Assembly: GCA_036508135.1 (NCBI GenBank)
Contig: DATCHW010000167.1
Location: 36,932 to 100,931 of the forward strand
Length of the DNA: 64,000 bases
Source of the DNA: DATCHW01 sp036508135
Lineage (GTDB): Bacteria > Bacteroidota > Ignavibacteria > Tepidaquicellales > Tepidaquicellaceae
Direction: 5' to 3'
This document shows positions 18,172 to 26,557 of the stretch, piece by piece. Within the stretch, counting starts at the first letter, position 1, and every line of letters begins with the position of its first letter. Under the pieces are notes generated by a model. It searched no databases. It saw nothing but the letters and a program-made list of their open reading frames with translations, and was not told the origin of the DNA. The position numbers and the translations under genes are program-made.

Positions 18172-18279
18172 TATGGAATATTAGCAAAGAGGGTTACAAC
18201 GCTGAGTGTCTTAAAGCGACAAAAGAATTTGCGTTACAACGCAGAGCATTGTAACGAGAGGGAGCAAATTGATCCTCCA

Positions 18280-18297
18280 TCAGGTGGAAATACCTGA
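18280..18297. repeat. TCAGGT-ACCTGA hairpin, second copy
   Basis: TCAGGT, loop GGAAAT, ACCTGA, followed by CAGCACGGAAA. It belongs to the family with the copy at 18148; the GGCACGG-like tail recurs after the copies at 37094 and 40549. Confidence 0.7.
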
Positions 18298-18323
18298 CAG
18301 CACGGAAAAATCGATGTCAATTC

Positions 18324-19694
18324 ATTTTTAGTTGAAATTAAATAAAGACTCATGCAGCTTTTTTATTTATTTTCTTAATGTTGACTTTTATTTTTAGTTC
18401 TGTGATTAATTTTTCTCTTAGTTTTATTAGCGATTTATGATTCCTTATCTTGTTCATTCTTCTTTCGGATTCCATTAAACCTGCTGCTACCCATCTGTAT
18501 ATCTGGTCTGAGTTTCTCCATCTGGTTACTTTTCTTAAATATCTTCCAAGCTGTGAGTTTAAACTTTCAATGCAGTTTGTTGTTCCGAGACTTACGCTAA
18601 GCTTCTCAACTAAACCCAGTTTATGTAATGTTAGCGTTTCTTCAAGTCCTTCTTCAAGTGATCTGGATGCAGAAATATTTAATTCTTTCAATTCATCTTG
18701 GATTTCAAGAAGTATATTTTTTGATTTTTTGTAATCCGGTTCTTTATATGCTCGTTGCAGTTTCCTGCGATATTCATCTCGTTTCTCAGAGCTTAGATAA
18801 CTCACAACGTCCTCTCGTTTATGCCATTGGCATCTTTGGTGTAAATGATATTTTCCAAAGGTCTCTTTTATTGCCTTCTTTATTGCTTTTGAGCCGTCAC
18901 TAACTATTAATATACCCTTGCTGTAATCCAGTCCTCTGTTTATTATTTGCTTTAGCAATTGCTTTATCGCTCTGTTATTCTCTGTATTGCTCTGAGCAAA
19001 GCCCAACACTATTTTTTCTCCCTTTATTGTTATGCCAAGACATATTAATATTTCTTCATCTCCAAGTGATTTCCCATCGATTAAAAGAACTATTATATCC
19101 TTTCCACTTATATCGCGTTTCTCAAATGCTTCCAGTGCCTTACTGCTCGATTCTATAAACATTCTGCTGACACTGCTTTGACTCAAACCAAAACTGTCTA
19201 TTATATCCTTAATTACCCGCTCATAATCCCGCTGACTTAATCCCAATAATATCTTATTTAACACTTCTTCTGACGGCTCATTTAATTGCTTTAATTCCTG
19301 GTATTTTTCTAATGTCCTGTTCTTTTTCTCTTTGTTATCATATATCCTCGGTACCATCACCGGTACCTTTTCACTTCCTATTCGAATACTTCCCTGATTA
19401 CTGTCCCATCTGCTATAACGACCTTCCTGTGGCTTATCGTGGCTGTATCGTTCACCTGACAATTTCTCTACTTCATCATTCATTATTTCATTGGCAAGTA
19501 TCCTGCTCATTTCTGTTTGATTTCTTATTAATTCTAACATTATATTTACATTTTGGGATAAAAGCCAATCTAACTTTTCTGTATTAATTTTTGTAAATTT
19601 ACTCATTAGAGATCTCCTTTGTTTTTAATTTTTATTTTAGCAAAAAATCTTATTATAAACTTAGGAGTCTCTATTTTAAATTTCAACTAAAAAT
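18324..19694 (-). mobile_element. IS256-family insertion sequence
   Basis: The transposase gene is flanked by terminal inverted repeats: ATTTTTAGTTGAAATT...GACTC (18324-18351) and GAGTC...AATTTCAACTAAAAAT (19665-19694), matching except for small indels. Total length about 1.37 kb, normal for the family. I see no clear 8-9 bp target duplication just outside the repeats, which suggests an old insertion or later rearrangement of the flanks. Confidence 0.85.
18350..19606 (-). CDS. IS256-family (mutator-type) transposase
   Basis: 418 aa, full length for the family. DDE residues fit: D in V-L-L-I-D-G-K-S near residue 176, D in L-I-V-S-D-G-S-K near 235, and E in N-C-I-E-S-L-N near 345. The C-x2-H element H-Q-R-C-Q-W-H near 257 is also characteristic. 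It fills the element and its stop lies inside the left inverted repeat region. The frame is intact, so the element may still be active. Confidence 0.95.
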   Translation of the reverse strand: MSKFTKINTEKLDWLLSQNVNIMLELIRNQTEMSRILANEIMNDEVEKLSGERYSHDKPQEGRYSRWDSNQGSIRIGSEKVPVMVPRIYDNKEKKNRTLEKYQELKQLNEPSEEVLNKILLGLSQRDYERVIKDIIDSFGLSQSSVSRMFIESSSKALEAFEKRDISGKDIIVLLIDGKSLGDEEILICLGITIKGEKIVLGFAQSNTENNRAIKQLLKQIINRGLDYSKGILIVSDGSKAIKKAIKETFGKYHLHQRCQWHKREDVVSYLSSEKRDEYRRKLQRAYKEPDYKKSKNILLEIQDELKELNISASRSLEEGLEETLTLHKLGLVEKLSVSLGTTNCIESLNSQLGRYLRKVTRWRNSDQIYRWVAAGLMESERRMNKIRNHKSLIKLREKLITELKIKVNIKKINKKAA

Positions 19695-19719
19695 TAATCA
19701 ATATCACAAAGGAGTAATT

Positions 19720-20451
19720 ATGAAAAAGTCATTTTTCATCGTTTTAGTAATAATTTCTATATTCATAATATCGACCACATCAAGGGCACAGATCCATATT
19801 TCACTTGGACCTCAATTAGGTATTGCACTTCCGATGTCCGATTATGCAGGGGGTGTAACGGATTTTTATAACGGAAATAAATATGGATTAAAAGGGGGAT
19901 TTAATATCGGAGCAACTTTTAAAGCCGATTTAATGGTCATTGCAGGCAGATTGGATATAAACTATTCCATGTTCAAAAATGACGGAAGTATAACGGGATT
20001 AAATAATGCAAGTCTTACCGTAAAACAAAACACTTTAATTATCGGTATCGGTCCCGAATTTAGTTTTGGAATTCCATTAGTACCAATCAAACCGTATGGG
20101 AGTGTTGAATTACTATTTTCAACATTCAGCGGTGAATCTCAGTATCAGGGTACCCCCGGTGTAAACAGCAATAACAATAGTATGTCATCGGCATCCAGGA
20201 TAGGTCTGGGATTATTATTAGGGACTGAGTTTAAAATTGGATTGTATTCACTGGATGTTAGTTTACGATATAATATGCTTAATTTAATAAGTAAGAGTTT
20301 TATATCATATAGTAATAACGACAGAACAAATTCATATTTAAATCTGAATGATGCGCTGGACCCGAATTTCGACGGTGTTAATCATCCGATAGGAACAAGC
20401 CGTAGTATTTCCACACTACAAATTAATGTGGGTATTTTATTCGGATTTTAG
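19720..20451 (+). CDS. Outer-membrane beta-barrel protein
   Basis: 243 aa. A signal peptide (residues 1-23, cleaved after S-R-A-Q or nearby) is followed by alternating strands with G-P-Q-L-G-I, Y-G-L-K-G-G-F-N-I-G-A and a final I-N-V-G-I-L-F-G-F. The terminal F is typical of outer-membrane barrels assembled by BAM. A good ribosome site (AGGAG, 6 bases before ATG) is present. It begins only 26 bp right of the IS256 inverted repeat, so its original upstream region was probably displaced by the insertion. Likely an OmpW/OmpX-size porin-like protein; ligand unknown. Confidence 0.8.
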   Translation: MKKSFFIVLVIISIFIISTTSRAQIHISLGPQLGIALPMSDYAGGVTDFYNGNKYGLKGGFNIGATFKADLMVIAGRLDINYSMFKNDGSITGLNNASLTVKQNTLIIGIGPEFSFGIPLVPIKPYGSVELLFSTFSGESQYQGTPGVNSNNNSMSSASRIGLGLLLGTEFKIGLYSLDVSLRYNMLNLISKSFISYSNNDRTNSYLNLNDALDPNFDGVNHPIGTSRSISTLQINVGILFGF

Positions 20452-20514
20452 CAATTAAAAATACATAACCGCTTGCATCCGGAGGTGGAAACAAATATTT
20501 AATTATAATTCAGA

Positions 20515-21204
20515 TTATTCTTTTGTTCTAAACCATAAAGAGAAATATTCTTCCGCCTCCCAATTGGTGCGATAATATGTATAATAGTCTGCTTCTTTTT
20601 TCAAATCGGTTACGTCTTTTTCCCTGACATTTACCGGAATATTAAAATAAACATTAAGTTTGCTTTCCTCAACTTTTCCGAACCAATTGCCTCCACTGAA
20701 TACATATTGTACAAAATTATCCGACCCCGGATAATAAGCAGAAACTCCTGAACCAAGCGGTGATTGGTAATGAACTATTACCTTTTTGGTATCATCTTTC
20801 CCGAAAGATACTTCTTTTATCCAGTAAGCCAGATATTCATCTCCATCGTTTTTAACAAGCTGCCTTTTAGCTTCAATTGTAATTCCATCAACACTGGTTT
20901 CGAACATAAGAAAGCATGATAAATCAGCATTACAATTCAAATCACCACCCCCTGTTTCGGGAAAACCCATAAATACTGAACAGGCATCACCATGATTTTT
21001 AAAAATGAAGACTGCAACTACATCATAATAATCTTTATAGACATTAATGTCTATAGTTTCTCTTTCCATCTGGATAGAGGGATGTTCATCTTTCATTACA
21101 ACCCATGTGCCTCCAACAGCAGATATTCCGGAATCGTTACTGTAGGAATTTATTGAGGTAAAAATAATTATTGCTAAAAATAACAAGAAAGTTGTTTTTT
21201 TCAT
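20515..21204 (-). CDS. Secreted DUF4424-like protein
   Basis: 229 aa with an N-terminal signal peptide ending near residue 20 (N-S-Y-S-N-D). The pattern I-S-A-V-G-G-T-W near residue 28, then I-Q-M-E-R-E-T-I-D-I-N-V and F-I-F-K-N-H-G...V-F-M-G-F-P-E, resembles DUF4424 and related periplasmic beta-sandwich proteins. Function is unknown in the family as far as I know. It is convergent with the barrel gene and ends 63 bp from it; the gap has a partial copy of the dispersed GGTGGAAAC repeat. Confidence 0.65.
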   Translation of the reverse strand: MKKTTFLLFLAIIIFTSINSYSNDSGISAVGGTWVVMKDEHPSIQMERETIDINVYKDYYDVVAVFIFKNHGDACSVFMGFPETGGGDLNCNADLSCFLMFETSVDGITIEAKRQLVKNDGDEYLAYWIKEVSFGKDDTKKVIVHYQSPLGSGVSAYYPGSDNFVQYVFSGGNWFGKVEESKLNVYFNIPVNVREKDVTDLKKEADYYTYYRTNWEAEEYFSLWFRTKE

Positions 21205-21355
21205 TATATCTTCTCCTTTAATTATTAATTCCCATTAATTTAAGTATTATAAAATTACATTAATATTTATGCATTTTAAATAGAATTATTTGAAATATTT
21301 ATGGTGTGATTTTGAATTAATTTGGAATCCCTGTTTCCCGGGTACCCTCTGGGTC

Positions 21356-21401
21356 ATCTCCCGATTGGGAAACTAACTTTTTACTTTACGAATCGGGAGA
21401 T
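21356..21401. repeat. Inverted repeat ATCTCCCGATT / AATCGGGAGAT
   Basis: Perfect 11-base arms at 21356-21366 and 21391-21401, 24 bases apart, just downstream of hicB on the minus strand. It could help end transcription of hicAB, but it also resembles the TCCCGA/TCGGGA repeats seen at the tRNA-Pro locus. Confidence 0.55.
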
Positions 21402-21419
21402 TCGTAAAGAGGGGGAAAA

Positions 21420-21641
21420 TTAAACCATTACCGGAATAATAAATACTTTATGCTTTTGTGGTATCTGTTTTTTATGATTTTCTAAGGTTTCTAAATAAAG
21501 TTCAATTGCTTCTTTCATATTATTCTGAAGTTCATCGAGTGTTTCTCCTTGTGAATAACATCCATCAAAGGATGGACATTCTCCCCAATATCCTCCCTCG
21601 TCAGCTTCATGGACTATTATATCAAATACATTCTGTTTCAT
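21420..21641 (-). CDS. hicB: HicB-type antitoxin
   Basis: 73 aa. V-H-E-A-D-E-G-G-Y-W-G-E-C-P-S-F-D-G-C then S-Q-G-E-T-L-D-E-L and N-M-K-E-A-I-E-L-Y-L-E is the standard short HicB (partial RNase H-like fold). This short form lacks a separate DNA-binding domain. It overlaps hicA by 4 bp (ATGA) and is translated after it. Confidence 0.9.
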   Translation of the reverse strand: MKQNVFDIIVHEADEGGYWGECPSFDGCYSQGETLDELQNNMKEAIELYLETLENHKKQIPQKHKVFIIPVMV

Positions 21642-21874
21642 TGGTTTTTTAAAATATTTAAAAATTCTACAATACTAATATTCAAATCTTTTGTAATAAT
21701 TTTATTCGCCAATCCTTCTTTAATAGTTTTTCCTTTATGAACCGGTAAAACAACTTTTCTTCCATCTTTGTGCCCATAAATTCTATGACTTCCTTTTTGC
21801 CTTAACAAATTAAAACTTTGCTTTCTGAAAACGTACTCAAAATCTTTGATTTTTAAAGTTGCAATTTTGCTCAT
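21638..21874 (-). CDS. hicA: HicA-type mRNA interferase toxin
   Basis: 78 aa. A small dsRBD-fold toxin of the YcfA/HicA family. L-R-Q-K-G-S-H-R-I-Y carries the catalytic histidine, and V-L-P-V-H-K-G-K-T-I-K-E-G-L-A-N-K-I completes the motif. First gene of an intact HicAB pair, so it is probably functional, unlike the neighbouring HigB. Confidence 0.92.
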   Translation of the reverse strand: MSKIATLKIKDFEYVFRKQSFNLLRQKGSHRIYGHKDGRKVVLPVHKGKTIKEGLANKIITKDLNISIVEFLNILKNQ

Positions 21875-22115
21875 ATTTATCAGATTAAGTTAATAGTTTT
21901 GCAATAATTTTACAATGATTATAAATTTTTTAATTTTAATTAGTTAGTAGACGGTCAAATAAACCCATATTTCCACTAATATTAGTATATAATTTCAGCT
22001 TCAAAAAAAGGTTTTATTAAGATAATATTAACATTTAAAAAAATTGATTGTCAAATATTAAATGTAAATTTATAATTCATTTCGCATCAGGGGAGGCGAA
22101 TAGGAGTGTTTAAAA
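21875..22115. other. AT-rich upstream region of hicAB
   Basis: About 240 bp with the presumed hicAB promoter. A TTCGC/GCGAA inverted repeat at 22081-22100 lies next to the mutS relic. No gene seen. Confidence 0.4.
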
Positions 22116-22252
22116 TTACTTTATTTTGTCTTTGAAGTTTATTAAAAGATTTAATGCTTCTATGGGTGTGATGTTGTTCAGGTCGGTGTGTTCTAATTTT
22201 TTTATTATCTCATCGTCAGCAATAGTTTTGCTTTCAATTTCGAAAAGGCTTA
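22116..22252 (-). pseudogene. Duplicated 3' end of mutS
   Basis: About 137 bp match the last part of the intact mutS at 43850-43986 with roughly 14 differences, i.e. near 90% identity, and end at the same stop codon. The reading frame encodes the C-terminal LSLFEIESKTIADDEI and T-P-I-E-A-L-N-L-L segments. Similarity stops abruptly at about 22252, where helicase-like sequence takes over. The divergence suggests an old duplication or a mutS tail brought in from a relative. Confidence 0.85.
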
Positions 22253-22500
22253 ATTGCATAGAAGGTTTCACCTTTTACACTATGAACTGTTCCAAGACGA
22301 TAATTTCTTTCAGTTAATTTCTCACTTACATTTGAAAATAATTGCTCAAAGGAAAATTCTTTACATTCGTTGTTAACATTTAACTGAAGTCCTATTTTAT
22401 TAGCCCTAAAGTTCCTATTCGTCTCATCTACCCAATCTTCAATAATCTCTTTTTTGCAACTTTTATTTTTTCCCCGTTAAGAAACTTTAGACTGTTAAAT
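22253..22500 (-). pseudogene. Relic of a UvrD/Rep-type helicase C-terminus
   Basis: In frame on the minus strand: E-K-L-T-E-R-N-Y-R-L-G-T-V-H-S-V-K-G-E-T-F, the motif V region of UvrD-like superfamily 1 helicases, preceded by about 40 further residues in frame. Frameshifts break it further upstream, and it is fused at 22252 to the mutS tail. No intact helicase gene is in the window. Family assignment rests on the one motif. Confidence 0.55.
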
Positions 22501-22589
22501 ATTATTTTCGTCCCTCTTCTCGTAAAACGATTAAATTGGAAGCGGAAGATTTGATTTCGACGAAGAAGATTATAGTGATGAAATAAATT

Positions 22590-23519
22590 TTATGCGTTAA
22601 GTACTATATTCAATTTAATGAGATTTTTATTGTTTTCGTTTTTAATATCCAGATTGTAATTATTTCCAAATAGTAAATCGAGACACCGTCTAATAGATGT
22701 GGTACTAAAACTGCTCTCTGATTTTTCCAGATTAGCATTTTCTTTAATGTAGTTCATTACTTCGAATAATAAATTATTATCCGTGACATTAAGATTAATA
22801 ACAATTCCTGGAGACCGGAAAAAAGATTCTCCGAATTTAACAGCATTTTCTATAAAGGGCATAAATATCAAGGGAGAAACCAATAATCCGTTTGTCACAC
22901 CTGTAACTTCAAAACTTATAAAATCTTTGTTATATCTTACACGCTGAAGGTTTAAATAATTATTGATATAGTCTATCTCATCATCGAGTAAGACTTTTTC
23001 GGCAGATGTTTCGTAAAGCATATAACTCATTATTTCAGATAGGTTTTCAATACTGTAGATTGCTTTCTCGGGTTGTAACTCAATCAGAGATTTTATATTA
23101 GTTAAAGTATTAAAAAGGAACTGTGGATTAATCTGAGACCTGAGCAATGCAAGCTCATTTGATATCAACTGCTTCTCCATTTCTTTTTGTTTCATTATGT
23201 TGTCGTACCAGAGCAAGGAAATTTTCGACAGACTTCCAAGAATTGAGACTATTGTAAGGTATGCAATTACATCAAATATTATACTATTAATCCCATTTGT
23301 AAGTGTATATTCAATCGGATTGGAAGCAGAATAAACATATGCAATAGGGAAATAGTAAATGAAGGCAAATATGTAACCGAAAACCGTAAGATATAAAATT
23401 TCAAAAAGAATGAGTAATAAAATTCCTTTCTTATTTAAGATTCGCGGTGATACAATTATATAGAACAAAATTATTTTTTCTGCGTATACAATACTAATTA
23501 AACTATTTAATAAAAACAT
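22590..23519 (-). CDS. LytS/YehU-type sensor histidine kinase with Gln in place of the phospho-accepting His
   Basis: 309 aa. About three to four membrane helices (residues 1-100) are followed by the His_kinase region S-Q-I-N-P-Q-F-L-F-N-T-L near residue 132. The family consensus is N-P-H-F-L-F-N; here the codon is CAG (Gln), as the DNA shows. The ATPase part keeps the N box (F-I-E-N-A-V-K-F-G near 223) but lacks a recognisable glycine-rich G box near the end. No response regulator is adjacent. It probably is a pseudokinase or a degenerating kinase. It is divergent from the T9SS array with only 44 bp between. Confidence 0.85.
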   Translation of the reverse strand: MFLLNSLISIVYAEKIILFYIIVSPRILNKKGILLLILFEILYLTVFGYIFAFIYYFPIAYVYSASNPIEYTLTNGINSIIFDVIAYLTIVSILGSLSKISLLWYDNIMKQKEMEKQLISNELALLRSQINPQFLFNTLTNIKSLIELQPEKAIYSIENLSEIMSYMLYETSAEKVLLDDEIDYINNYLNLQRVRYNKDFISFEVTGVTNGLLVSPLIFMPFIENAVKFGESFFRSPGIVINLNVTDNNLLFEVMNYIKENANLEKSESSFSTTSIRRCLDLLFGNNYNLDIKNENNKNLIKLNIVLNA

Positions 23520-23563
23520 TTTCCATTTCGAATGATTTTTTTTAACTTTTTAAATAATAAATT

Positions 23564-25036
23564 ATGAAAACATTTTTTCTTTTAATTCTTTGTTCGTTGT
23601 TTTTAAATATATGTTTTGCACAGCCAATCCCTACCGATAGTTTATACTTGGGACAGATCCCTCCGGGAAATACTCCTAAGGTATTTAACCTTCCGGTAAG
23701 TCCGTTATCATTTACTGCTGAAAGAATAGCAATTTCTAATGACGGTAAGGAAATTTTTTATTCGGTAGTGCATAGTTATTATCCTATAACAGGTGATACG
23801 ATTAAATATTTCAAGTATACCGGCAATAAATGGACAGGCCCTTTTAATTTATTTAATTATTTTCTCGCTCCTGCATTATCTATTACCGGAGATACAATAT
23901 ATTTTCAGAATAACAGCGTACCGTATCAAACTCTTTACTCAGTAAGAACCGGTACGAACTGGAGTATCCCGCAAAGAATTTTATACAACCTGAACTCAGC
24001 ACATTATTTGCAGGTTACAAACAATGGGAATCATTACATTTCATCAGTTTCTAATCCGGGTATAGGAGCTTCGGACTGGTGCAGATTGTTTATGAACGGA
24101 ACTGATACAACTGCTGTAAGTTTAGGTCTGCCTATGAATAACACAGCCGATAATCTGGATTTTTTTGTTGCACGGGATGAGGCGTTTATGATTCTGGCTA
24201 AAAATGGTCTGCAAATCAGTTTTCATAAAAATAACGGGGGCTGGACGAATCCTAAAAATTTAGGTTCGACCATAAACTTCGGACTTGGGATGTGGGGACC
24301 TTATGTTACTTCAGATAATAAATATTTGTTTTATACTACCGGTACTAACCCGAATTATTCGGATACCCGTATTCATTGGGTTCGTATAGATGGTCTGATG
24401 GATAGCTTAAAACATACAAACTTTATTCCTTATCTGAAAAATCAAATTCCAAATCAGACAGATACGGTAGGTAATTTATTTAATTTTACACTTCCGGACA
24501 GCACTTTTATAGATGATGATGGCAACAATACACTGATATATTCTGCGACTTTAAGTAGTGGTGGTGCATTGCCTTCGTGGTTAAGTTTTAATCCCGCTAC
24601 AAGAACTTTTTCGGGCAACCCTACGGCTCTGGGCTCAATTGGTTTAAAAGTAATTGCAACAGATACCGCAAATGCAACCGCTTCATGTACATTTACTTTA
24701 AATGTAATTGACCATACTTCTATTAACCAACATAACGAACAAATAATAAATGAATATAAACTATTTCAGAATTACCCGAATCCGTTTAATCCGAGTACGG
24801 TTATTAGTTATTCTTTGTTGAGAGATAGTTTCGTAAATGTAAAAATTTATAATATACTTGGAAAAGAAATCGCTACTCTTGTAAATAGCATTCAAAAACG
24901 TGGAATGTATGATATTAATTTGGATATGAATAATTTAAATTTATCGTCAGGTATATATTTTTATTCTATAAAAGTAAAAGAATCAAATTCCAATAAAGTA
25001 TTCGAAGAATCCAAATTAATGAACTATATAAAATAA
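23564..25036 (+). CDS. Secreted T9SS protein, tandem copy 1 (PD40-like propeller, cadherin-like domain, sorting tail)
   Basis: 490 aa. A signal peptide (residues 1-19) precedes a PD40-like beta-propeller (A-I-S-N-D-G-K-E-I-F-Y near 65). An Ig-like cadherin/He_PIG domain follows (Q-I-P-N-Q-T-D-T-V-G near 291; L-P-S-W-L-S-F-N-P-A-T-R-T-F-S-G near 336), and the T9SS type A tail with Q-N-Y-P-N-P-F-N-P near 403. It is exported by Sec and then type IX secretion to the cell surface. First of three tandem paralogues separated by nearly identical 24-bp gaps. The N-terminal halves diverge while the cadherin-like and Y-P-N-P-F-N-P regions are almost identical. Confidence 0.85.
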   Translation: MKTFFLLILCSLFLNICFAQPIPTDSLYLGQIPPGNTPKVFNLPVSPLSFTAERIAISNDGKEIFYSVVHSYYPITGDTIKYFKYTGNKWTGPFNLFNYFLAPALSITGDTIYFQNNSVPYQTLYSVRTGTNWSIPQRILYNLNSAHYLQVTNNGNHYISSVSNPGIGASDWCRLFMNGTDTTAVSLGLPMNNTADNLDFFVARDEAFMILAKNGLQISFHKNNGGWTNPKNLGSTINFGLGMWGPYVTSDNKYLFYTTGTNPNYSDTRIHWVRIDGLMDSLKHTNFIPYLKNQIPNQTDTVGNLFNFTLPDSTFIDDDGNNTLIYSATLSSGGALPSWLSFNPATRTFSGNPTALGSIGLKVIATDTANATASCTFTLNVIDHTSINQHNEQIINEYKLFQNYPNPFNPSTVISYSLLRDSFVNVKIYNILGKEIATLVNSIQKRGMYDINLDMNNLNLSSGIYFYSIKVKESNSNKVFEESKLMNYIK

Positions 25037-25060
25037 TTAAATATATAATAAATAATACTT

Positions 25061-26533
25061 ATGAAAACAATTTACTTTACAATCGTTCTTCTGCTTTTGG
25101 TAAACACAGGTTTTTCACAACCGATTCCTCAGGATAGTTTATATCTGGCGCAAACCCGGCCGGGTCTTAATCCGGTAATATTTCAATTGCCTGTGAGCGG
25201 CGCGTTGCGCCCGGTCGAACGAATAGCTATAAGTTCAGACGGAAAAGAAATATATTATACATTACTTAATGACTGGCCTGCTACCATTACGAGAATAAAT
25301 TGTTTTAAATATGTCGGAAATAGCTGGCAGGGACCTACTATAACTTTTGAAGGATTCGGTTGTCCCGGACTTTCGATTAATGACAGTACAATTTTTATGC
25401 AGAAGGGTATCAATGGTCTTGGATGCACTTATTATGCAACAAGAACAAGTACAGGCTGGAGTACTCCCGTAAGGCTGCTTTCATCAAATCTTCAATCACA
25501 TTATTTTCAGGAGACTCAATTAAAAAACTATTATCTTGCTTCGAATCCGGGAGGTAATACTGACATTTGTAAGTTAGTTATTCATAACCCGGATACCACA
25601 ATACAGAGTTTAGGAATTCCCATTAATACTAATGAAATTGAAAATGATTTCTTTGTAGCAAGAGATGAATCACACATAATATTCTTTCGTTTAACAGCAC
25701 CGAATGATTTATTTATCAGTTATCATAAAACTAACGGGAAATGGACAAACCCAAAATCTCTCGGGCCAAATATAAACACCAATATTTATGAATGCTGTCC
25801 TTTTGTAACAAGCGATAACAAATATCTTTTCTTCACACGTGGTAATTGGCCAATGAATACTTACTATACTTATTGGGTTAAGGTTGACGGAATAATCGAC
25901 AGCCTAAGACATACAAACTTTATTCCTTATCTGAAAAATCAAATTCCAAACCAAACAGATACGGTAGGACATTTATTTAATTTTACGGTTCCGGACAGTA
26001 CTTTTATCGATGATGATGGAAATAGTACACTGACATATTCCGCCACTTTGAGCAATGGTGGCGTGTTGCCTTCATGGTTAAGTTTTAATCCCGCTACAAG
26101 AACTTTTTCGGGCACCCCTATGGCTCTGGGCTCGATTGGTTTAAAAGTAATTGTTACAGATACAGCAAATGCAACCGCTTCATGTACATTTACTTTAAAT
26201 GTAGTTGACCACACTTCTATCAATCAGCATAACGAACAAATAATAAATGAATATAAATTATTTCAGAATTATCCGAATCCATTTAATCCAAGTACAACTA
26301 TTAGTTATTCACTACTAAATAATAGTAATGTAAGTATAAAATTATATAACATTCTCGGAAAAGAAATCGCTACACTCGTAAATTCAGTTCAAATAAGGGG
26401 AGTGTATGATATTAATTTAAACATAAGCAATCTGAATTTAGCATCAGGTATTTATGTATACACTTTAACCGCAACTGAAACAAATTCCAATAAAGTTTTC
26501 AGGGAAACTAAAGTGATGAACTATTTAAAATAA
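25061..26533 (+). CDS. Secreted T9SS protein, tandem copy 2
   Basis: 490 aa, same architecture as copy 1: signal peptide, propeller-like N-terminal domain, cadherin-like domain, and the sorting tail starting near residue 400. Its signal peptide M-K-T-I-Y-F-T-I-V-L-L-L-L-V-N-T-G differs from those of copies 1 and 3 but is nearly identical to that of the prolyl oligopeptidase at 32009. Substrate or ligand unknown; propeller plus cadherin-like domains suggest surface binding. Confidence 0.85.
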   Translation: MKTIYFTIVLLLLVNTGFSQPIPQDSLYLAQTRPGLNPVIFQLPVSGALRPVERIAISSDGKEIYYTLLNDWPATITRINCFKYVGNSWQGPTITFEGFGCPGLSINDSTIFMQKGINGLGCTYYATRTSTGWSTPVRLLSSNLQSHYFQETQLKNYYLASNPGGNTDICKLVIHNPDTTIQSLGIPINTNEIENDFFVARDESHIIFFRLTAPNDLFISYHKTNGKWTNPKSLGPNINTNIYECCPFVTSDNKYLFFTRGNWPMNTYYTYWVKVDGIIDSLRHTNFIPYLKNQIPNQTDTVGHLFNFTVPDSTFIDDDGNSTLTYSATLSNGGVLPSWLSFNPATRTFSGTPMALGSIGLKVIVTDTANATASCTFTLNVVDHTSINQHNEQIINEYKLFQNYPNPFNPSTTISYSLLNNSNVSIKLYNILGKEIATLVNSVQIRGVYDINLNISNLNLASGIYVYTLTATETNSNKVFRETKVMNYLK

Positions 26534-26557
26534 TTAAATATATAATAAATAATACTT

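Larger units (their letters stand above)
17921..18323. other. Spacer with two hairpin repeats, left of the IS element
   Basis: No gene. Two copies of the TCAGGTG hairpin (18148-18171 and 18280-18297) bracket a short stretch containing two GTTACAACGC motifs. The last copy ends about 25 bp before the IS left inverted repeat. Confidence 0.6.

Noticed and set aside
18450..19587. Plus-strand frames inside the IS element
   Set aside because: They lie opposite the transposase frame and show no recognisable protein.
22126..22317. Plus-strand frame of 63 codons near the mutS relic
   Set aside because: Antisense of the mutS tail copy; the same shadow frame exists opposite the real mutS at 43902.
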